From positions 1 through 22,473 of the forward strand of contig CAZGYE010000060.1 in the NCBI GenBank assembly GCA_964530165.1: a stretch of DNA of 22,473 bases. Direction: 5' to 3'. Position numbers and translations under genes: made by a program. The notes beneath the pieces are model-generated. The model was not told the DNA's origin, searched no databases, and was given only the letters and a program-made list of their open reading frames with translations. How positions within the stretch are numbered: position 1 is the first letter of the stretch; each line of letters starts with the position of its first letter. Shown here in pieces: positions 16,601 through 22,473 of this stretch. The stretch comes from CAZGYE01 sp964530165 (GTDB lineage Bacteria > Planctomycetota > Planctomycetia > Planctomycetales > Planctomycetaceae).

Positions 16601-17183
16601 CCTGCTGGGGGGCATGATCGCGTCCATCAAGAAGGCGGCAACCAAAAAGCCCAGCCGCAACGGTCACACACGCTACGTCAACTTCGACCTGGAGGATCCG
16701 GCGGGCATGGTCCGTTGCATCATGTGGCCCGAGGAATATGCCAGACTCGGAGACCGCGTGGAACCGGAAGCCATCTGCTTCGTTAAGGGGAAGGTCGACC
16801 GCAGGGGGCGAGAGCCGAACGTGATTGTCAATCAGTTGCTCTCGCTCGAGGAAGCCGAAAAGGAGTTCACCAGCGTTGTGGCGATCAAGTTTCAGCGCGG
16901 TCTGCACACCGAGGACGACATGCGGCGGGTCCGTGATGTGCTGCACCGCTTTCCGGGCCGGACGGAGGTCCGCGTTGTGGTCGACAGCACGAATCAAGAG
17001 GACCCCAACACGCGTCTGCGGTACATCATGTCCACGCCAAGCGATCTGCGCGTTTCGTGCAGCGCCCGACTGCGAGCGGAGCTGGGACACGCTTTAGGAG
17101 AAGAGCATTTCCGATTCCACACGGCCTTCAAAAAGAAGACTGCGCCAAGCGATCCGCTTTCAACGGTCAGCCGTCAGTTGTGA
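13653..17183 (+). CDS. dnaE: DNA polymerase III subunit alpha
   Basis: The 1176-residue replicative polymerase catalytic subunit. The N-terminal PHP domain keeps its metal ligands (HLHCHTHYSLLDG at 9-21, ITDHGNL), suggesting an active or structural metal site. The polymerase core has PDIDIDF with D400 and D402 as two catalytic aspartates and D554 in LLKMDFLGLRNL as the third, the same spacing as in E. coli. Tandem HhH follows (FGLAAIKGIGEQAV). The internal beta-clamp motif is QKSLF at 909-913. An OB fold lies at about 985-1040. Length matches DnaE1. GGATCAG upstream of the ATG is a weak ribosome site. The last residues (TVSRQL) come from TCAGCNN-like spacer sequence that has been read into the frame. 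bioB starts 18 bases later. Confidence 0.96.
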   Translation: MTHTSPFVHLHCHTHYSLLDGANRIGDLVAKTKANGMNALAITDHGNLYGALEFYTACKEQHINPILGYEAYVAPAQRTARNATRMKEASYHLTLLAMNRQGFENLVKLASIAYLEGFYYKPRIDKDVLEQYSDGLICLSGCPSGELSRLIQGERLDDAKEIIAWYVKVFGDRYYLEIQNAGIEVQKICTEGTTDLAQQMGLPLVATNDAHYLDQEDAAAHDVLLCVNTRSVRSDDKRMKMEGDQFFVRTPEEMYAAFPDHPDAVYRTQEIADRVDIDLNLNTRHFPVFAPPDAKSDVDYLRELCEEGLTSRYGQSVTDEHHQRLNYELSVIERMGYSSYFLIVWDLVHFAVENKIPCQARGSACGALVAYLLGLSSVCPLKFDLLFERFLDPSRAEPPDIDIDFCRDGRGRVIDYTKQKYGEGNVAQIGTFGTLKAKAAIRDVSRALSVPLPRVDEICKMVPDTLNITLAEALKESPELKEAYDQDPRIQEMIDVAMRLEGLARSAGTHAAGVVVADRPLNNYVPLQTITGKDDVVTQWDGPTVEKAGLLKMDFLGLRNLTILDKAVQNVKKHHDVEIDPTTLPLDDAETFALLQRGETKGIFQLESGGMRDLLTKMKPDSFLDIIATSALYRPGPLEGGMVMTYVDVKHGRKPVPKVHPIVDEILAETYGVMVYQEQVMRILNRLGGIELSSAYRCIKAISKKKENIIAGFREEYVAGAKQQGLNERRAIELFELIKKFAGYGFNKSHSTAYAAIAYQTAYLKAHYPHEFMAALLSCGMESSERISEHVDDCRRMGIEILPPDVNRSSVEFGVDDGRLTFGLAAIKGIGEQAVAAVVAEREENGPFKDIFDLTERVDPKFLNRGTLEILIKAGVLDSFGPNRQQHVIAAERAVQSAAAMHRDRARGQKSLFGDRDDQQDETLAHSLPDASDWTHSQKLTAEKEVFGFYLTSHPLTQYAAQLETHITHTTKDLPMLDDNAEVLLGGMIASIKKAATKKPSRNGHTRYVNFDLEDPAGMVRCIMWPEEYARLGDRVEPEAICFVKGKVDRRGREPNVIVNQLLSLEEAEKEFTSVVAIKFQRGLHTEDDMRRVRDVLHRFPGRTEVRVVVDSTNQEDPNTRLRYIMSTPSDLRVSCSARLRAELGHALGEEHFRFHTAFKKKTAPSDPLSTVSRQL

Positions 17184-17201
17184 TGACAAAAGAAGCCGCC
17201 C

Positions 17202-18299
17202 ATGAATACCCTCGCACAGAGCGGACAAAGCAGCGATCAATGGACCCGGCTGGCCGATCGTGTTCTCGAGGGTCAGGCGCTGACCCGAGCCGAATCACTC
17301 TCCGTTCTTCGCTCGCCGGACGTTGACCTGCCGGCCCTGCTCGCCGCCACGTTTCGCGTCCGCCGCGAGCATTTCGGCCTGGGCGTGCAACTGTACTATT
17401 TGAAGAACGCCAAGAGCGGTCTGTGCGCCGAAAACTGCGGCTATTGCTCGCAGTCAGTCGTCTCGACGGCCGAGATTGATCGCTATCCGCTTTTGAGCGC
17501 CGAGGGGCTGATGGAAGGGGCCCGTCAAGCCTTCCAGTCGAAGTCCGGAACGTATTGCATCGTCGCCAGCGGCCGAGGCCCCAGTTCGTCTGAGGTCGAG
17601 CACGTGTCCGACGTCGTCGAGAAGATCAAGGCCGAATATCCGTTACACATCTGTTGCAGTCTCGGTCTGCTGAAGCCCGAACAAGCCAGAGTGCTCAAAC
17701 AGGCCGGTGTCGACCGCATCAACCACAACCTAAACACCAGCCGCCGGTTCCACTCGCAAGTCTGCACGACGCACACCTTTGACGACCGTCTGGCGACGCT
17801 CTTGACCGCGCGGGAAGCAGGTTTAGAACTCTGCTGCGGCGTGATCGTCGGCATGGGCGAGGAGGATGAGGACGTCGTGGACGTCGCGATCGTCCTCGCG
17901 GAGCTTGGTGTGGAGTCGATTCCCGTCAACTTCTTGAATTCCATCACCGGAACACCGTTGGAAAGAGTCCACCGGCTGAGTCCCCGGTATTGCCTGAAGG
18001 TCCTTTGTCTGTTCCGGCTGACCAACCCGCGAACGGAGATCCGTATCGCGGGCGGCCGCGAGGTCAATCTGCGCTCGATGCAGGCGATGGGACTTTACGC
18101 GGCCAATTCGATGTTCACGAGCGACTATCTGACCACGAAGGGCCAAGCCGTGGAACAGGACTTTCAAATGATCGCAGACCTCGGCTTCGAGATCGTCAAA
18201 GGTCGAGAGTTGACAGTCGAGAGGAGAGCGTGCAAAGTGGAGAGGGAAGCACGTAAAGCGGAGATCCCTGAACCCTCAACACTCAACCTTCGACTTTGA
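17202..18299 (+). CDS. bioB: Biotin synthase (radical SAM)
   Basis: A 365-residue enzyme that inserts sulfur into dethiobiotin as the last step of biotin synthesis. The radical SAM cluster motif is C75-x3-C79-x2-C82 (CAENCGYC). Further conserved segments are YCIVASGRGP, HICCSLGLL, INHNLNTS, LCCGVIVGMGE and EIRIAGGRE, which supply the [2Fe-2S] cysteines and arginine. Family homology ends near residue 333; residues 335-365 (RELTVERRACKV...) are encoded by 7-base spacer repeats and look like a recent read-through extension. No strong ribosome site precedes the ATG; it is close to dnaE (18 bases) and prs (7 bases), so it is probably co-transcribed. No other biotin genes are in the window. Confidence 0.94.
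   Translation: MNTLAQSGQSSDQWTRLADRVLEGQALTRAESLSVLRSPDVDLPALLAATFRVRREHFGLGVQLYYLKNAKSGLCAENCGYCSQSVVSTAEIDRYPLLSAEGLMEGARQAFQSKSGTYCIVASGRGPSSSEVEHVSDVVEKIKAEYPLHICCSLGLLKPEQARVLKQAGVDRINHNLNTSRRFHSQVCTTHTFDDRLATLLTAREAGLELCCGVIVGMGEEDEDVVDVAIVLAELGVESIPVNFLNSITGTPLERVHRLSPRYCLKVLCLFRLTNPRTEIRIAGGREVNLRSMQAMGLYAANSMFTSDYLTTKGQAVEQDFQMIADLGFEIVKGRELTVERRACKVEREARKAEIPEPSTLNLRL
18198..18297. repeat. Heptad foldback forming the 3' end of bioB
   Basis: The sequence divides into 7-base units: GGTCGAG AGTTGAC AGTCGAG on the left (18201-18221) and AACCCTC AACACTC AACCTTC (271-291 of the 18000s) on the right. The two sides are imperfect reverse complements in register. It is entirely inside the bioB frame and ends at its stop codon. 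Confidence 0.6.
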
Positions 18300-18306
18300 T
18301 AGGGTC

Positions 18307-19317
18307 ATGCCGCAACCGGATTCAACACAGTCCGCGATGACCGGGCCGAGACCACAACCGTTTCAGGCGCCGCAGGGCGATTTGGCCGTTTTGGCCGGTT
18401 CCGGGAATCCGTTGCTCGCAGCGGCGATTGCGAACGAGTTAGGGATTCATCTGGCGCCGTCGAGCGCCCGCGTCTTCAGCGAGGGGAACGTTTTCGTGCG
18501 GGTCAAAGAGAACGTTCGCGGCCGCGACACGTTTATCGTTCAGGGGGTGCACTACCCGGTCAACGACAACTTTGTCGAGTTGTTGTTCTGGATCGACGCG
18601 CTCAAGCGAGCCAGCGCTCAACAGGTGACCGCGGTCATTCCGTTCTTCAGCTACGCCAAGGGTGACAAGAAGGACGAGCCGCGCGTCTCCATTCGGGCCC
18701 GTGTTTGTGCCGATGCCATCGAGGCGGCCGGTGCCGATCGCGTGTTGACCATGGACCTGCACAGTCCGCAGATTCAAGGGTTTTTTCGCATTCCGGTCGA
18801 CCACCTCTACGGCCGCAACGTGCTCTGTGACCACGTCAAGCCTCTCGGCATTCCCGACCTCGTCGTGTGCAGTCCTGACGTGGGTTTTGCGAAAGGGGCC
18901 GCCGCGTATGCGCACCTGTTGGGTGCGCCGGTCGTCATCGGCAACAAGCAGCGCAGCGATCACAGCGAGACCGCCAGAGTGCTGGAGGTCATCGGCGACG
19001 TGGCGGGGAAGAACGTGCTGATGGTCGACGATTTTGCCATCACCGGAGGTTCGTTGATCAGCATGGCTGAGGTGCTCAAGCGAGAGGGAGCCCAGGACAT
19101 TTACGCGGCCGTGACACACGGCGTCTTGTCGAAAGGCGCGGCCGCCCGGATCGAGAACAGCCACATCAAGCAGTTGTTCGTCACGGACACGATCGAGTCG
19201 TCCTTCGATCCGCCGGCATCGAACATGACGGTCGTCTCGGTCGCGCCCTTGTTTGCCAAGGCGATTCGTTCGGTTCACGATCGAACGAGCATCAGTATGC
19301 TGTTCCCTGACGACTGA
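18307..19317 (+). CDS. prs: Ribose-phosphate pyrophosphokinase (PRPP synthetase), divergent
   Basis: A 336-residue enzyme making PRPP from ribose 5-phosphate and ATP for nucleotide, His, Trp and cofactor synthesis. Family segments are ARVFSEGNVFVRVKENVRGRDTFIVQ, YPVNDNFVELLFWIDALKRA, FFSYAKGDKKDEPRVSI (the usual form is YARQDRK) and RVLTMDLHSPQIQGFF. The PRPP-binding loop is D241-D242-F-A-I245-T-G-G-S, where most Prs have DDxIDTGGT; the third acidic residue is replaced by Ile. About 24 residues precede the core; a later ATG (codon 12) is possible. Position 7 bases after bioB suggests one transcript. A divergent but probably functional Prs is most likely; a PRPP-synthetase-like protein with altered activity is the alternative. 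Confidence 0.85.
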   Translation: MPQPDSTQSAMTGPRPQPFQAPQGDLAVLAGSGNPLLAAAIANELGIHLAPSSARVFSEGNVFVRVKENVRGRDTFIVQGVHYPVNDNFVELLFWIDALKRASAQQVTAVIPFFSYAKGDKKDEPRVSIRARVCADAIEAAGADRVLTMDLHSPQIQGFFRIPVDHLYGRNVLCDHVKPLGIPDLVVCSPDVGFAKGAAAYAHLLGAPVVIGNKQRSDHSETARVLEVIGDVAGKNVLMVDDFAITGGSLISMAEVLKREGAQDIYAAVTHGVLSKGAAARIENSHIKQLFVTDTIESSFDPPASNMTVVSVAPLFAKAIRSVHDRTSISMLFPDD

Positions 19318-19320
19318 CAA

Positions 19321-19391
19321 AGCAGTCAGCTCTCAGCGATCAGCCTTCAGGAGGAAGAAAGCTGACTGCTGAAGGCTGATCGCTGAGAGCT
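19321..19391. repeat. Perfect TCAGCNN heptad foldback in front of mutS
   Basis: Arms 19328-19350 and 19369-19391 are exact reverse complements over 23 bp. A second pair, 19321-19331 with 19360-19370, is also exact (11 bp) but crosses the first, so the two pairings are mutually exclusive in one simple hairpin. The 3' arm ends four bases before the mutS ATG and contains the only purine-rich bases that could serve as ribosome site. Confidence 0.9.
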
Positions 19392-19395
19392 AAAG

Positions 19396-22023
19396 ATGGC
19401 TGATTCCCACAAACGACTCACCCCCATAATGGAGCGCTATCTGGAGGTGAAGCGTCAAACCCCCGGCTCCATCCTGTTGTTTCGCATGGGCGACTTCTAC
19501 GAGATGTTCTACGAAGACGCCCAGATCGCCGCCAAAGTCTTGGGACTCACGCTGACCAGCCGCGATAAGGGATCGCAGAATCCGATCCCGATGGCGGGGT
19601 TTCCGTATCATGCACTAGACAGCTACCTCAACAAGCTCATCAGGGCCGGTCATCGGGCGGCCATTTGCGACCAGGTGGAAGACCCGAAAAAGGCCAAGGG
19701 GATGGTCAAGCGGGAGGTGACGCGGATCGTCACGCCCGGCACCCTGACCGACGAAGCCCTGCTCGATCCCTGCGAAAGCAATTTTCTGGCATGCGTTTTT
19801 CCGGCCGGTTACCGCCTTGGGTTGGCTTGGCTGGAGCTTTCCACCGGGCGATTCATGACGGCCGATCTCCAACCGGAGCATCTGCCCGATGAGCTGGCGC
19901 GGCTGCGGCCTGCGGAATGCCTGGTCCCGGAGCAGAGCAGGGGGGAGGCGACGGCCGGTTCGCCGCTCGACCAGTTGCTGGAGCAACCCGACGGCATGAT
20001 GCTCAGCCGGCGGCCCGCGTGGTGCTTTGCCCGCGAGCAATGCCGGCAAACGCTGCTCGACCACTTCGGGACCAGCACGCTGGAAGGGTTCGACCTCGAA
20101 AGCGATTCGCCCGGCATCACAGCCGCCGGCGCGCTGCTGGAATACGTTCAAGAAACGCAAAAGAGTTCGCTGGAGCACATCACGCGTCTGTCGCCGTATC
20201 GTCGGGGCGCGAACCTCATTATCGACGACGCGACCCGTCGCAGTCTCGAACTGGTGCGGACCCTGCGCGAGGGCAAGCGGGAAGGGAGCCTGCTGGCGGT
20301 GATCGATGAAACGGTCTCCCCCATGGGCGCCCGGCTACTGGCCGATTGGCTTTCCAACCCGCTGTGCGACGTCGACGCCGTCAACCGCCGGCTGGACGCC
20401 GTGGAAGAGCTGTCGCGGGACGCGATCCTGTGTCACGAGTTGCGCGAGCAGTTGGAGCGAACGTACGATCTCGGCCGGCTGACGGCGCGGGTTGCCACCC
20501 GCCGCGCGAGCCCCCGGGACCTCGGCTGCCTGACGCGCACGCTCTCCGTCTTGCCGAAACTCAAGGCCAAGCTCGCCGGACGCAGCAGCGAGCTGCTCGG
20601 ACAACTGGAAGCCGACCTTGATCTCTGCGCCGAGGTGCGCGCCGACATCGACGCCGTACTGATCGACGAGCCGCCCCTCTCGACCGGCGAAGGGGGCGTG
20701 ATCCGCAGCGGCTATCACGAGCGGCTGGACGAGCTGCGCGACCTGACCCGCGGCGGAAAGGAATGGATCGCCCGCTATCAGGCCGAGGAAGCCAGGCGGA
20801 CCGGCATCTCCAATCTCAAGGTCGGCTTCAACCGTGTTTTCGGTTATTATCTGGAGGTCACCTCGACGCACATCGCCAAGGTCCCCGACGAGTACATCCG
20901 CAAGCAGACACTGAAGAACCAGGAACGCTTCATCACACCGGCCTTGAAGGAATACGAGGACAAAGTCCTGCGGGCCGAGGAGCAGACGGTCGGTTTGGAG
21001 CAAGAGCTGTTCGACGCGCTGCGGGAACGGGTCGGCCGAGAGTGCGGACGGCTGCAGCAGACGGCGGAGGTTCTGGCCGCGGTCGACGTGTTGGCGGCGC
21101 TGGCGGTGTTGGCGGCGGGCAACAGTTACTGCCGCCCGGAGATGACGGCCGAGCCGCTGCTCGATGTCCGCGAAGGCCGCCATCCGGTGCTCGACCGTCT
21201 GCAGCCGACCGGTGACTTCGTGCCCAACGACGTACGCATCGGTCCGCCGCACGGACGCATTCAGATCGTCACCGGGCCGAACATGGCCGGCAAGAGCACC
21301 TACATTCGTCAGGCGGCGCTGCTGACGATCATGGCTCAGATCGGCTCGTTCGTGCCGGCCAGCGAAGCCCGTATCGGCGTCGCCGACCGCATTTTCGCCC
21401 GCGTCGGCGCCAGCGACGAGCTGAGCAAAGGACAGAGCACCTTCATGGTGGAAATGACCGAAACGGCCCGCATCCTGAACGCCGCCTCCGCGCAGAGCCT
21501 GGTGATCCTGGACGAAATCGGCCGCGGCACCAGTACCTACGACGGCATTTCGCTCGCCTGGGCCGTCACCGAACATCTGCACGACGACGTCGGTTGCCGA
21601 ACGCTGTTCGCCACACATTACCACGAGCTGACCGAGCTGACGCAAACGCTTGGGGCAGCCTCCAACTGGAACGTTGCCGTCCGCGAAGACGCCGACGACG
21701 TGATCTTTCTGCACAAGATCGTCGAAGGGGCCGCCGACAAGAGTTACGGCATTCACGTCGCCCGGCTGGCCGGCGTGCCGAAGGGCGTGATCCAGCGGGC
21801 CCGCGTGATCCTCGACACGCTGGAGACCGACCATCTTGACGAAGCCGGCCGGCCGAAAGTTCCCGACCGCGGCGTGCACAGGTCCGACCGGCGGCAGATG
21901 TCTCTGTTCGGACAGGAGCACCATCCACTGCTCGAGGAAATCCGGCACCTCGATCTGGACCAAATGACGCCGCTGGCCGCGCTCGAGGAATTGCACCGCT
22001 TCCGCGAAAAGCTGGACAAGTAG
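19396..22023 (+). CDS. mutS: DNA mismatch repair protein MutS
   Basis: An 875-residue MutS1 that recognises mismatches after replication. The mismatch-reading motif is F34-Y35-E36 in LLFRMGDFYEMF. The connector, lever and clamp domains occupy the middle (NQERFITPALKEYEDKVL in the clamp region). The ABC-type ATPase has Walker A GPNMAGKST at 627-635, the signature STFMVEM, Walker B LVILDEIGRGTSTYDG with D706-E707, and THYHEL. A C-terminal beta-clamp motif QMSLF is at 834-838, as in well-studied MutS proteins. Length and domains are complete. The last eight codons lie inside repeat A and are duplicated in inverted orientation at 626-652. The start is directly behind a perfect foldback, with no independent Shine-Dalgarno. 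MutL is not in the window. Confidence 0.97.
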   Translation: MADSHKRLTPIMERYLEVKRQTPGSILLFRMGDFYEMFYEDAQIAAKVLGLTLTSRDKGSQNPIPMAGFPYHALDSYLNKLIRAGHRAAICDQVEDPKKAKGMVKREVTRIVTPGTLTDEALLDPCESNFLACVFPAGYRLGLAWLELSTGRFMTADLQPEHLPDELARLRPAECLVPEQSRGEATAGSPLDQLLEQPDGMMLSRRPAWCFAREQCRQTLLDHFGTSTLEGFDLESDSPGITAAGALLEYVQETQKSSLEHITRLSPYRRGANLIIDDATRRSLELVRTLREGKREGSLLAVIDETVSPMGARLLADWLSNPLCDVDAVNRRLDAVEELSRDAILCHELREQLERTYDLGRLTARVATRRASPRDLGCLTRTLSVLPKLKAKLAGRSSELLGQLEADLDLCAEVRADIDAVLIDEPPLSTGEGGVIRSGYHERLDELRDLTRGGKEWIARYQAEEARRTGISNLKVGFNRVFGYYLEVTSTHIAKVPDEYIRKQTLKNQERFITPALKEYEDKVLRAEEQTVGLEQELFDALRERVGRECGRLQQTAEVLAAVDVLAALAVLAAGNSYCRPEMTAEPLLDVREGRHPVLDRLQPTGDFVPNDVRIGPPHGRIQIVTGPNMAGKSTYIRQAALLTIMAQIGSFVPASEARIGVADRIFARVGASDELSKGQSTFMVEMTETARILNAASAQSLVILDEIGRGTSTYDGISLAWAVTEHLHDDVGCRTLFATHYHELTELTQTLGAASNWNVAVREDADDVIFLHKIVEGAADKSYGIHVARLAGVPKGVIQRARVILDTLETDHLDEAGRPKVPDRGVHRSDRRQMSLFGQEHHPLLEEIRHLDLDQMTPLAALEELHRFREKLDK

Positions 22024-22314
22024 CCCCACAATCCCCGTGCGTTCGTAGCTCGTAGTGCCCCGATTCATCGGGGCTTTTTCGCGGATCGACCGCATGAATG
22101 CGGTCACTACGAACTCAAACGGTCGCCGCGCGAAACGCCCCACCGTCGACGGCTCCGCTCGTGGGCCTAATTCCGCGCAGAACTCGGCGCGCAACCCCCC
22201 ACGCGACTGTTTCTTACGCCACTTTTTCGCCCTTAATACCAGCGTGAACGGGGTTGGCGCAAAAGTGTTGCCCAAGATCTTTTTTTTGAGGAAAATTTCA
22301 TACCAAACAGCCCG
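21997..22314 (+). repeat. Repeat A, overlapping the mutS 3' end
   Basis: The inverted partner of 335-652 (318 bp, 20 mismatches, no gaps). It covers the last eight mutS codons, the stop, the terminator hairpin, a Y-shaped foldback (about 22051-22111) and about 200 further bases. The end at 22314 is followed 11 bases later by repeat B; in the left copy B instead touches the opposite, mutS-side end of A, so A and B are separate units. Confidence 0.9.
22057..22079 (+). terminator. Rho-independent terminator after mutS
   Basis: GCCCCGAT-TC-ATCGGGGC (22057-22074) is followed by five T, 33 bases after the mutS stop. In the left copy of the repeat the T run is interrupted (CTGTTTC), so only this copy looks like a working terminator. 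Confidence 0.8.
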
Positions 22315-22325
22315 GCGGCGGGTGG

Positions 22326-22473
22326 CGACGGGTGGCGGGGCCTGAGCGACCAACGGGAGCGTGGCCCCGTGCTTGCATGTTGCCAGGAAACTCTTGATCC
22401 GGGCAACGGCCCAACAGGGCGCATGCTCCGGGGCCACGTTCGCTTCGCTCTCTAAGGCCCCGCCACCCCGCCG
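22326..22473 (+). repeat. Dispersed repeat B, right-hand copy (reaches window edge)
   Basis: Same orientation as 651-834, with a single copy of the left-arm unit. Its arms (about 22334-22369 and 22435-22468) are imperfect inverted repeats with perfect 10-bp outer and inner blocks. It may continue beyond the window. Confidence 0.75.

Noticed and set aside
3595..19391. CRISPR array explanation for the repeats
   Set aside because: Units are 7 bp without spacers, arranged as inverted arms, and no cas genes are present.
22055..22345. Matching open frames in both copies of repeat A (also 322-594 minus)
   Set aside because: They begin alike (MPR(F/L)IGA(F/V)SRIDRMN) only because the DNA is duplicated; most differences change amino acids and the frames cover hairpins and a terminator.
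20335..22437. 700-residue open frame on the minus strand opposite mutS
   Set aside because: Antisense to a complete MutS and running through two repeats; composition is that of a shadow frame.

Overview
The window looks like a chromosomal piece of a planctomycete (Planctomycetota, probably near Pirellulales or Gemmatales). The main reasons are bacterial tetrahydromethanopterin (H4MPT) C1 genes (formaldehyde-activating enzyme, methylene-H4MPT dehydrogenase and a DUF447 protein) scattered among housekeeping genes. They sit beside a very large Q/A-rich coiled-coil membrane protein paired with a secreted prenyltransferase-repeat protein, an Omp85/BamA, a PilT-like ATPase and a zinc-finger anti-sigma-like protein. 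DNA is GC-rich and gene strands are mixed. The phylum assignment is inference from gene content.

Layout. 1-1038: no convincing gene; dispersed repeats (A' 335-652, B 651-834). 1039-4291 (+): bamA-like gene, then a DUF447 gene. 4310-4965 (-): anti-sigma-like gene with a possible 35-residue upstream ORF coupled by ATGA. 5252-6517 (+): pilT-like. 6601-8060 (-): fae then mtdB/mtdC-type. 8280-13176 (-): large coiled-coil membrane protein, then prenyltransferase-repeat protein, 4 bases apart, behind a good sigma70-like promoter. 13653-22023 (+): dnaE, bioB, prs, mutS. 21997-22473: second copies of repeats A and B, with a terminator after mutS.

How genes fit together. Fae condenses formaldehyde with H4MPT and Mtd oxidises the methylene product, so the two are consecutive C1 steps; DUF447 proteins are linked with the same cofactor world. 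BamA builds the outer membrane. DnaE and MutS both carry recognisable beta-clamp motifs and belong to replication and repair. Prs and BioB supply PRPP and biotin.

The most unusual signal is not a gene. Most spacers between genes are foldbacks built from 7-bp units (TCAGCNN/NNGCTGA, AAGGNAA or AAAAGGA, and AACNCTC-like). Their arms pair with each other, three of them share a related loop, and they reach into coding sequence, where they encode a signal peptide, a basic C-tail, a BioB C-terminal extension and the last DnaE residues. A second signal is a 318-bp inverted repeat (20 mismatches by hand count, no gaps) bracketing about 21 kb and including the last eight codons of mutS.
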